The position numbers and the translations under genes were made by a program. Below the pieces are notes generated by a model. It saw nothing but the letters and a program-made list of their open reading frames with translations. It was not told the origin of the DNA and did no database searches. From NCBI GenBank assembly GCA_021791535.1, contig JAJYWI010000010.1, positions 1-41,506 of the forward strand: a DNA stretch of 41,506 bases, written 5' to 3'. Positions 7,799 to 13,872 of this stretch are shown here, one piece after another (the first letter of the stretch is position 1; every line of letters starts with the position of its first letter). The stretch is from Microcaldota archaeon (lineage in GTDB: Archaea > Micrarchaeota > Micrarchaeia > Micrarchaeales > Micrarchaeaceae).

Positions 7799-7871
7799 GG
7801 GGAGTTACGCTAACCTGGTAGACTTCCAGCTTTGGGAGCTGGACACCCGAGTTCAAATCTCGGACTCCCCA
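7799..7871 (+). tRNA. tRNA-Pro (anticodon TGG), boundary of an integration hotspot
   Basis: The acceptor stem GGGGAGT pairs perfectly with ACTCCCC and the discriminator is A; CCA is not encoded. The anticodon stem is CCAGC/GCTGG with loop TTTGGGA, giving anticodon TGG, and the T arm is CCGAG-TTCAAAT-CTCGG. The D stem is poor: position 10 is C and only one Watson-Crick pair plus a G-T pair can form. The 3' end (TCGGACTCCCCA) recurs at the end of four repeats in the following 4 kb, and the stop codon of the cytidine deaminase gene on the other strand lies inside the T loop. Confidence 0.85.
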
Positions 7872-8380
7872 CTCCTTTTCAGTGTCCTATATTTCGATAC
7901 ATCTATGCCTAGGTCAAGCGGTCCGAACGCACCCTGTAATAGCTCATGTACGCTTATGATTAGCACCTTTGTCTTCATTGTATTCGAGATTATTAGCTCT
8001 ATATCATTTCCAGATACCTGCGCAGCCTCGTATAGTGATTGCCTGCAATATCCGCATGATGGGGTGGGCACCTCCGTATCGAACGTTTCCCCACGGGCTA
8101 TTATCGCCATAGCCCAAAACTCTCTAACGCCCTGCGCGTATGCGTTTGCTATAGCCGTTGTTTCTCCGTGCTGGGTGTTCGTATAGTTTGCATTCTCTAT
8201 ATTGCAACCAGGGAACACCCGCCCGTCTTTAGCTAGAAGAGATGCCCCTACCCTAAAATGCGAGTAAGGGCTGTATGCAAGCTCCATATTTTTCTCTGCT
8301 GCATCAAGAACCATCCTCTGTTTGGGCGTCAGTTGTTCGTAAGTTACGTATCTTGTTGGAGTTGCCGTAGTATCTGACAT
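7853..8380 (-). CDS. Cytidine deaminase-family protein with variant zinc site
   Basis: 175-aa zinc-dependent deaminase of the cytidine/blasticidin deaminase superfamily, acting on free nucleosides or related compounds. It has YSHFRVGA, GCNIENANY, the catalytic HGE (His71-Gly-Glu73) and PSCGYCRQ with Cys109 and Cys112. In classical small cytidine deaminases the first ligand is Cys (CAE), so His is a variant. The start is ATG 8380, preceded by AGGTGA with a four-base spacer and a TATA-like AATAAATATTATG. The last six codons and stop lie antisense over the tRNA-Pro 3' end, so the gene arrived with, or was completed by, the integration junction. It is module 1 of the tRNA-Pro island. Confidence 0.85.
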   Translation of the reverse strand: MSDTTATPTRYVTYEQLTPKQRMVLDAAEKNMELAYSPYSHFRVGASLLAKDGRVFPGCNIENANYTNTQHGETTAIANAYAQGVREFWAMAIIARGETFDTEVPTPSCGYCRQSLYEAAQVSGNDIELIISNTMKTKVLIISVHELLQGAFGPLDLGIDVSKYRTLKRSGESEI

Positions 8381-8539
8381 CAAATCACCTAAGCTAAACT
8401 CATTCTGTTTTTCATAATATTTATTACTTATGATCGTCTTGCTGTGTTGAATAATTTCACTATTTCTCTAGGGTTTTAACCCTTGGGTCATATTAGTATG
8501 TTTCCTGTGCACAAAGAAGTGAATACGGGCATTTACTAT

Positions 8540-8590
8540 CATTCACTATAGAAAAATCAACGTCCCTCAGGCTTTAGTGTCGGACTCTCC
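8540..8590 (+). repeat. tRNA-Pro island repeat, copy 1
   Basis: About 50 bases: CACTATAG-AAAAATCAACG, then CCTCAGG, then GCTTTAGTG, then TCGGACTCTCCA. The last 12 bases match the 3' end of tRNA-Pro with one change. CACTA and TAGTG form an inverted pair around the centre. Read as an attachment-site (attR-like) scar. Confidence 0.75.
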
Positions 8591-8601
8591 ATTACCAGAT
8601 T

Positions 8602-8666
8602 TTGTCGTCGCGCGGCATTCCTATCAAAAAATCTTGTCGTCGAAAAATAACGCGAGTTCAAATCTC
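8602..8666 (+). repeat. Secondary att-like sequence with tRNA-Pro T-arm fragment
   Basis: Right after repeat 1, TTGTCGTCG occurs twice (8602-8610, 8634-8642), followed by AAAAATAACG and CGAGTTCAAATCTC (8653-8666). The last 14 bases are identical to the T arm of tRNA-Pro at 7848-7861. A related CTTGTCGTTG stretch follows repeat 3, and a TCGAAAGTATAACGCG stretch follows repeat 2, so the repeated unit extends beyond the 50-bp block. Confidence 0.5.
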
Positions 8667-8718
8667 CAACATTTCACTTTATTGGAGTGCAGATATTTTA
8701 TTGCAGGCTCTTGTATTC

Positions 8719-9006
8719 TTATGCATAGCCTTGCTGTGAATCGGAGCGAGGTGGAATGTAATGTTCGTATTTAACCTTGAGGTGATCCAACATTTCGATT
8801 TGCTCTTCATTCACAAGGGTAACACGCAGATTGCCGACTTTTCTCTGAGTTACCCTACCCAATTCTGCAGCAGCGTCAATTCCCCTTCTATTGTCTTCCT
8901 TAGTTCTGAATACAATCTTGTGGGTACTAACAAGATGCTGCTCCGCTCTCCTAGATGACGCCCCTCCTGTTTCCGGTCTTGTATGTTCCATAGTTATCAG
9001 GTCCAT
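8719..9006 (-). CDS. Hypothetical small protein (tRNA-Pro island, module 2)
   Basis: 95-aa hydrophilic protein, not recognised. The N-terminus is rich in Arg, Glu and Ser; the C-terminal half (GNLRVTLVNEEQIEMLDHLK) looks folded. The ATG at 9006 follows a GAGGTGTTAGA purine-rich leader. It is the last of up to three small minus-strand genes between island repeats 1 and 2, likely one transcript. Confidence 0.5.
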   Translation of the reverse strand: MDLITMEHTRPETGGASSRRAEQHLVSTHKIVFRTKEDNRRGIDAAAELGRVTQRKVGNLRVTLVNEEQIEMLDHLKVKYEHYIPPRSDSQQGYA

Positions 9007-9061
9007 TCTAACACCTCATCATACTTTCAAATACCTAAATCTTATCCCATATCTCAGTTAT

Positions 9062-9196
9062 TCAAGTTCTTATTTTGACAGGCTCATCTATGAATGTAAT
9101 CTCAGCCTGCTCAATCACTATAATGTCTTGCTCCATGCCGTGTTCTCTCGCGCGCATATACAATCCTCTCTTCAAATCCCTAAAAAACTCCACCAC
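9062..9196 (-). CDS. Possible small protein, start uncertain
   Basis: An open frame ends at TGA 9062-9064 with protein-like composition (REHGMEQDIIVIEQAEITFI). The frame stays open upstream to about 9255, and the extra residues (KHALYEIYAQR) also look coding, but the only usual starts are tandem GTGs at 9196 and 9193. A TATA-like ATAAATTATAAT lies near 9265. Either a GTG start is used or the 5' end is damaged. It lies between the two other small genes of module 2 on the same strand. Confidence 0.35.
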   Translation of the reverse strand: MVEFFRDLKRGLYMRAREHGMEQDIIVIEQAEITFIDEPVKIRT

Positions 9197-9391
9197 ACTC
9201 GTACTTCGCTGAGCGTAAATCTCGTAAAGTGCGTGCTTGTTGACTACGGTTTTCTTAGTAACGTAATTATAATTTATGCTTATTATACTACTACATTACT
9301 TACTACTGTATATACCTTCGAAAACTAGCCTTTGGGACAGCGTTTTTACTACAATACGCCTCTCAGGGACTACACATCGGTCTGGCGTGGT

Positions 9392-9694
9392 TTAGGTGTA
9401 GTCTGGACCTTTCTTAAAATCCTGAAGTACGCCTATATCATGTAAGAACTCAAGGTATACTTCCCGGTCGGCATCTGTTCCAATATTATTGTTTAGGCGG
9501 TAAGACGCGTCGGGGTAGATTTCAATTAGGGATCGACCGCCACCACAATCATCATCCTTCGGCTCCCATTGCGGATTTGGTCCCCACCCCGTTGGGGTTT
9601 TGACCAATGGACCTTCGCTTACTTTCCCTGCTTCCCCACGAGCTTGTATTTTTGGTGAAGTCTGCTCTTTTGGTGCTCTTGTAAGACTCGGCAT
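9392..9694 (-). CDS. Hypothetical small protein (tRNA-Pro island, module 2)
   Basis: 100-aa protein with a flexible Pro/Lys-rich N-terminal half (about residues 1-50) and an acidic C-terminal half containing SLIEIYPDASYRLNN and YLEFLHDIGVLQDF. Family not recognised. The ATG at 9694 follows GTGGTAAC. A TATA-like TTTAAATAT centred near 9726 is about 30 bases upstream, supporting real expression and making this the first gene of the small module-2 cluster. Confidence 0.5.
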   Translation of the reverse strand: MPSLTRAPKEQTSPKIQARGEAGKVSEGPLVKTPTGWGPNPQWEPKDDDCGGGRSLIEIYPDASYRLNNNIGTDADREVYLEFLHDIGVLQDFKKGPDYT

Positions 9695-9819
9695 GTTACC
9701 ACAATAGTGCTCACTTTGTCCACATATTTAAACACTCCTTTGGCCTAGTTCTATCGCCGCCTAGTGCAGGCTCACGAGAGGTAAGCTTGTCAACACAATC
9801 ATATACTATTAATAACCTG

Positions 9820-9869
9820 CATTTACTATCGAAAAATCAACGCCCTTAGGCTTTAGTGTCGGACTCCCC
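9820..9869 (+). repeat. tRNA-Pro island repeat, copy 2
   Basis: CATTTACTATCG-AAAAATCAACG, CCTTAGG, CTTTAGTG, TCGGACTCCCC. The final 11 bases are identical to the tRNA-Pro 3' end. One base shorter than copy 1 in the middle. It is followed by two further CATTTRSTATC motifs and a TCGAAAGTATAACGCG stretch up to 9926. Confidence 0.75.
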
Positions 9870-9941
9870 GCATGATAGCATTTAGTATCGTTTGATAACA
9901 TTTGCTATCGAAAGTATAACGCGCGCGGGGTTCCAACAGAT

Positions 9942-10829
9942 TTATGTTGCGTATCTCTTGCATGTCTTCTCGTAGCTTCTGAAAAACCAAGAAATAAATA
10001 TCGAATCCGTTTTCTTCGTCTGCGCCCTTTCTAATGCGTTGTAATAGCCTTTTCTATTGGTGTAGGGTATGTTTAGCATAGGATAACCGTACTTATGCAG
10101 TGTAAAGTTCATCAGGAGCCTCGAAATGCGGCCGTTTCCATCGGAAAACGGATGTATCGTTACAAACTTTAGGTGTACCAAAGCGGCTAACTCTATAGGG
10201 TTAATTTTGTTCTTATTCCTATTGTACCACTTAAAGAAGTCAGCGAGTTCTGCCGAAACTTCGGAAGGCGGTGGAGGTATAAACTTACTTCCTGCTATCC
10301 AAACTTGTCTTGTCCTAATCTTCCCAGCTATGTCCGCTTTCGTATCCTTGAAGAGTCTGTAATGCCATTCCAGTACCATCTGGAGACTCAAATCCTTCTT
10401 TGAATCAAGCATTTCATAGAAGAGTTTGGAATGTGACTCTGCCTCATGGACATCTCCGCTAGGCTTATTCGCGGGGGTTATGCCGTGCTGGAGCAGATTC
10501 GCCGTTTCCCTTAGGTTTAGCGTTGACCCCTCTATCCTCTGTGTGTCATACGTGAACTTTATAACAAACTGCTCGAGCTCCTTCTCTCTCTCTGAAGGTT
10601 TTGCAGATGCCAGATCTCTCTCATAGCCAGCCTTTATCTTATTGAATAGGGCATACCATTTTTGATTATATACTTCGAATAGGAAATCTTCCTTTACTTC
10701 ATTTATATTTTTAGGGATCTGTTTCCCAAGATAAAGCTCCTTTTTTACGACCTTGCCGCCAAGCCTGAACGAGTGCTCAAGATAGTAGTAAGTATTTTCA
10801 CCTATCTTTCTTTGCCTTATTTCTACCAT
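9942..10829 (-). CDS. Fic-domain protein (AMP-transferase family), class II inhibitory motif
   Basis: About 295-aa Fic protein. The catalytic motif HPFSDGNGRISR (226-237) is complete, so transfer of AMP or a related nucleotide group to a protein hydroxyl is expected. An N-terminal TQRIEG (96-101) fits the inhibitory (S/T)xxxE(G/N) helix, so the enzyme is probably autoinhibited without a separate antitoxin. The N-terminal ~90 residues resemble the Fic/DOC N-terminal domain. The frame opens at 10892, but the ATG at 10829 lies about 26 bases after the TATATATAAAT box, so a leaderless start there is preferred. A perfect 11-bp inverted repeat brackets the promoter. Module 3 of the tRNA-Pro island; target unknown. 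Confidence 0.9.
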   Translation of the reverse strand: MVEIRQRKIGENTYYYLEHSFRLGGKVVKKELYLGKQIPKNINEVKEDFLFEVYNQKWYALFNKIKAGYERDLASAKPSEREKELEQFVIKFTYDTQRIEGSTLNLRETANLLQHGITPANKPSGDVHEAESHSKLFYEMLDSKKDLSLQMVLEWHYRLFKDTKADIAGKIRTRQVWIAGSKFIPPPPSEVSAELADFFKWYNRNKNKINPIELAALVHLKFVTIHPFSDGNGRISRLLMNFTLHKYGYPMLNIPYTNRKGYYNALERAQTKKTDSIFISWFFRSYEKTCKRYAT

Positions 10830-10838
10830 AGTGGTATT

Positions 10839-10889
10839 TACCCCTACACATTTATATATATTCGCTATGTCTAGTAAAGTGTAGGGGTA
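10839..10889. promoter_or_regulatory. Fic promoter inside a perfect inverted repeat
   Basis: TACCCCTACAC (10839-10849) and GTGTAGGGGTA (10879-10889) are exact reverse complements. The Fic TATA box (TATATATAAAT on the minus strand) lies between them. The geometry suggests a looped or two-site operator controlling the Fic gene. Confidence 0.6.
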
Positions 10890-10928
10890 CATTATCGAGC
10901 TGCATGCTATCTAATAGTGTTTACCCCC

Positions 10929-10977
10929 ATTCACTATCGAAAAATCAACGCCCCCTAGGCTTTAGTGACGGACTTCC
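10929..10977 (+). repeat. tRNA-Pro island repeat, copy 3
   Basis: CATTCACTATCG-AAAAATCAACG, CCTAGG, CTTTAGTG, then ACGGACTTCC, a diverged version of the tRNA-Pro 3' end. CACTA/TAGTG form the outer inverted pair. It is followed by CTTGTCGTTG as in copy 1. Confidence 0.7.
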
Positions 10978-11393
10978 AATTTTGCTCTTGTCGTTGTAAA
11001 GTAATGTGTTCAGAGTTACAGAAATAGAAGGTTTTTGACTCGTTTTTGCCATACTTAAGCCACCTTGCTCGGTTTATTACTACAAATGAAAGGCTTATAC
11101 GGGGTATGTGTTTAGATTTTAGTGGCAAGGAGATTATGGGCGATATAATTACCGTGCTTCCCTGTCCCACAACCACGGTTTAATATCCTTCTAAGTTCCT
11201 TTGCTCTGAAGACCTGTTTGACTTTTGGGTAATTTTTGGATGGAAGATAAGCACCTTTATAATAACCGCTTCCACGCCAGGGCTCATTTTTTTGTTTCTG
11301 TGGATTTTTGTTGTTTCATTTATTAAGTTTTATACAAAACATTTATATAATATTTAACTTAGTCTTAACAAGAAATTACTTAAAGGTGAATAA
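10978..11393. other. Gene-poor stretch between repeat 3 and the Nudix gene
   Basis: No convincing gene. A 73-codon minus-strand frame (10955-11176) has a FYFCNSEH segment that faintly recalls a zinc-finger tail, but it reads through repeat 3 and is probably a decayed or chance frame. The right end holds a TATA-like TTTATATAAT (11341-11350) for the Nudix gene. Confidence 0.5.
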
Positions 11394-11831
11394 TTGAAAG
11401 AGAAAAATAGGATTGGCCTTGGAGTTTTTGTATGTGTCTTTAACAAGGATCTTTCTAAGATAATGCTGATAAGGAGGAATACAGAGAAAAGGAAAAAATG
11501 GAAAGCCGACTGGGGAAATGTCGGAGGTAAGATAGAATTCGGCGAAACATCAGTGGATGCATGCATTAGAGAGGTAAGAGAAGAGACGGGATTAAAATTA
11601 AAGCGCTCCAATCTTACCTTGATACATATCAAAGAAACGCCATATCTCCTTCCATACCTCCACGCGGTGCATTTTGTCTACGTTACCTCTATCAATGAAA
11701 GCTCCAAGATTGTGCTGAATGCCGAGTCTGAGAGCTATAAGTGGTTCAAGATAGGAGCATTACCTCAAAAGACCCTAGATAAGAAAAAGGATATTATCGC
11801 GTGGTGGAGAGAAGCCAAGCAAAAGATTTGA
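11394..11831 (+). CDS. Nudix hydrolase
   Basis: 145-aa Nudix pyrophosphohydrolase that would cleave nucleoside diphosphates linked to another moiety. The Nudix box is complete: Gly45, Glu51, Arg59-Glu60-Val61, Glu63-Glu64 and Gly66-Leu67, with LIRRNTEKRKKWKADWGNVG before it. Substrate cannot be told from sequence. The start is TTG 11394, supported by GGTGA with a four-base spacer and a TATA box about 45 bases upstream. It is module 4 of the tRNA-Pro island and the only island gene on the plus strand. AT-richer than the housekeeping genes nearby. Confidence 0.9.
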   Translation: MKEKNRIGLGVFVCVFNKDLSKIMLIRRNTEKRKKWKADWGNVGGKIEFGETSVDACIREVREETGLKLKRSNLTLIHIKETPYLLPYLHAVHFVYVTSINESSKIVLNAESESYKWFKIGALPQKTLDKKKDIIAWWREAKQKI

Positions 11832-11956
11832 CAGCTCAAGAGCCTTTGAAGGGATAGTTGGTGGAAAGCTCTTTTTAGGGTACTTGAAAAGAGAATATGT
11901 GAAAATTAATGAAAATTAGCATAGAGAAATCGAAAGTGATAAGGTATATGTACTTG

Positions 11957-12011
11957 CGTTGATTTACCTTAGAAAAATCAACGTCCCTCAGGCTTTAGTG
12001 CCGGCCTCCCC
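11957..12011 (+). repeat. tRNA-Pro island repeat, copy 4, with extra hairpin
   Basis: GAAAAATCAACG, CCTCAGG, CTTTAGTG, then CCGGCCTCCCCA, a diverged tRNA-Pro 3' end. Unlike the others it carries CGTTGATTT (11957-11965), which pairs exactly with AAATCAACG (11975-11983). This is the distal end of the island. Confidence 0.7.
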
Positions 12012-12087
12012 AATGAACTTAATGGCCGAGCATTGTGCATAGAACAGCAGGCTGGCTATGCATTAAGATTGTGCTTTGAAGGTCGAA

Positions 12088-12444
12088 TCATCTACGAAGT
12101 GATTCTTCTGGTGCTACAAACAGAAGCGGAACTGCTCTTTTCAAGGCCTTCATTATAATCTTTTTTTGCTCGTTGGTTACTTTTGTATGCCCAAAAGCTG
12201 CAAACCCTAATCCGTATGTAAGTTCCAAATTCTTCGCACCAATGAGGTCCGCACCCCTAAGATCCGCCTCCCTAAGGTCCGCACCCCTAAGGTTCGCACC
12301 CCCAAGGTCCACACCACCAAGGTCCGCCCCCCGCTCAAACACTACGCCCGAAAAGTCGCGCCTTCCTCCATCATACAATTTTTTGAATGTCCTTGTGCTC
12401 ATCGGCTTTTGAGCTGTCCCTTCTGTTATAGTAATTGGCTTCAT
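12088..12444 (-). CDS. Pentapeptide-repeat protein (short)
   Basis: 118-aa protein with about eight pentapeptide A(D/N)LxG units around residues 30-70 (FSGVVFERGADLGGVDLGG and on), predicted to form a short right-handed beta helix. The flanks are a Lys-rich N-terminus and a C-terminal helix. Pentapeptide proteins have varied roles, and eight units is short for a DNA-mimic type, so no function is assigned. The ATG at 12444 lies about 30 bases after a TATA-like CATATAAATATC. It lies just outside repeat 4, so it may be chromosomal or belong to an older insertion. Confidence 0.75.
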   Translation of the reverse strand: MKPITITEGTAQKPMSTRTFKKLYDGGRRDFSGVVFERGADLGGVDLGGANLRGADLREADLRGADLIGAKNLELTYGLGFAAFGHTKVTNEQKKIIMKALKRAVPLLFVAPEESLRR

Positions 12445-12867
12445 ACCGTCACACTAACCTACCGATTTACGAGATATTTATATGTTCGTTTTTTGTGCAA
12501 AATGCTAATGCGAAATTGTCATTTTGCAGCCCTGCCGAAAGTAAAGTAGATACCAACAGCCAAAGCTCCATTCCGGGTGATGCTCCTAGGTTCCCGTTGG
12601 GTTTGCCCTGATAAAAATGGAAGAAGAAAACCAGCGACTTACAGATTTCAAGTGCCTAAATCGCAAAAGCGCTTTAAGGATCCCAAAACTTTCCGCTCAG
12701 GGAACTTAATTTTATAGCTTTCTTTACTTGAGTTTAGGATAAGATTTATTCACTGCTTACCTTACCTGACTTTCTTCTTCACATACGGTATGGTAAGGCA
12801 GATATATATGCCTTTGCTATTGCCCGGGTTTGGGACAAAACCCTGCTACTTCTTTTGCCTGTCGTGT
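12445..12867. other. Intergenic stretch without a supported gene
   Basis: No coding frame I trust. It contains GCAAAATG (12497-12504) paired with CATTTTGC (12520-12527), a possible hairpin just upstream of the pentapeptide promoter. The rest has no recognisable repeat or RNA. Confidence 0.5.
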
Positions 12868-13392
12868 TCAGCCCTTGCCGAACTCGGCCAGCTTCCTCCA
12901 CCACCTCACCCTTTTCTCTATCTTGTAGTCGAGAGAGTACCTGCTCGGCCCTCCCATCGCGTTCACAGCTATGAGGAGCAGGAACACAATCGCGTATATT
13001 ATGCCAGTGCCTATATCGGTTGAGCTCGGCCCGTACGGGCCGCCGAATCCCTCTGGCACGCTCCATATCAGCAGGCTGTAGAAGAAGCCACCGATGTAGC
13101 CGACCTTCCTCATGATCCCGAATATCAGCGAGATGGCTAGGGCGAGCTCTATGATGGCTATAGCATATGCCCAGAATGCTGGATTAGATGATGTCACGGA
13201 TATCCAGAAGCTGAACCATCCTGAGAGCCATTGCGGCTGGCCGGCAGCCCCGCTGGCTATCAGCGAGGAAAAGCTCCTCAGGAAGCCGTTCTGCAGCTTG
13301 AAATACGCATCGATCAGCCAGACTAGCCCGAACGCTATGCGCAATGCACCCTTGATCGGCGCTATGTTGCGCGCCACAAAGCCCTTTGGCAT
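12868..13392 (-). CDS. DoxX-like membrane protein
   Basis: 174-aa integral membrane protein with about four hydrophobic helices: APIKGALRIAFGLVWLIDAY, then around SNPAFWAYAIAIIELALAIS, then KVGYIGGFFYSLLIWSVPEG, then IGTGIIYAIVFLLLIAVNAM. The first helix with its R...W..DA..K pattern and the overall layout match the DoxX/DoxD superfamily, whose members are small membrane partners in quinone-linked redox chemistry; the exact role is open. The frame opens at 13479, but ATG 13392 lies about 25 bases after TATA-like TTTATAAAG and avoids overlap with the divergent ABC gene. Confidence 0.75.
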   Translation of the reverse strand: MPKGFVARNIAPIKGALRIAFGLVWLIDAYFKLQNGFLRSFSSLIASGAAGQPQWLSGWFSFWISVTSSNPAFWAYAIAIIELALAISLIFGIMRKVGYIGGFFYSLLIWSVPEGFGGPYGPSSTDIGTGIIYAIVFLLLIAVNAMGGPSRYSLDYKIEKRVRWWRKLAEFGKG

Positions 13393-13449
13393 ATTTCCAT
13401 CTGTCAATGAAGCTTTATAAAATATCCGACAAAACTCTATACTGTTTGT

Positions 13450-13868
13450 ATGCCGGGTCATATAATAGAAGTTAGCCACGTCTCTAAAAGGTTCAAGACA
13501 TATGAGACGAAGTCAGGCAGCGGCTTCTTCGCCACTCTCAGGAGGAGGTACTACATGAAGGCCGCGCTTGCCGATGTCAGCTTCTCGATAAAGGAAGGCG
13601 AGATAGTCGCCCTGCTGGGGCTCAACGGCAGCGGTAAGTCCACTCTCGTCAAGATAATAATAGGGATACTCTATCCCGACGAGGGCAGCTCGCGTTCACG
13701 CTGCTCTTCCCGATAGGCCTCGCGTACTACTATCCATCCACTGTGCTGCTCGGCGAGGTCTCCCTCGGAGCGTTTGCTGCCGTGGCAGGCCTCTCGGTGC
13801 TTATGATGGTGCTTAGCTACAGCGCGTGCAATCGCCTCGTGAAAAAGTACACCAGCGGTGGAGGCTGA
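13450..13868 (+). pseudogene. Collapsed ABC exporter: ATPase N-terminus joined to permease C-terminus
   Basis: Bases 13450-13692 encode the start of an ABC ATPase ([19 protein letters not shown] onward) with a good Walker [10 protein letters not shown], ending after GILYPDEGS. It has no Q-loop, signature or Walker B. From 13695, in another frame, 57 codons encode [20 protein letters not shown] to NRLVKKYTSGGG, the typical C-terminal end of an ABC-2 permease of the multidrug/daunorubicin exporter type. The simplest history is one internal deletion that removed most of the ATPase and permease genes. The remaining 88-aa product should be inactive. The junction is near 13690-13694. Confidence 0.8.
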
Positions 13869-13872
13869 GCGC

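Noticed and set aside
10955-11176. 73-codon minus-strand frame near repeat 3
   Set aside because: It reads through the repeat, has no ribosome-binding site or family, and the FYFCNSEH resemblance to a zinc finger is too weak.
8540-12011. CRISPR-like array
   Set aside because: Only four repeats, spaced about 1 kb apart with genes between them, and each ends in tRNA-Pro sequence; no cas genes in the window.
8540-12011. Integron attC sites
   Set aside because: The blocks lack the RYYYAAC/GTTRRRY core pair, cassette genes differ in orientation, and no integron integrase is visible; the tRNA-end match is better explained by tRNA-targeted integration.
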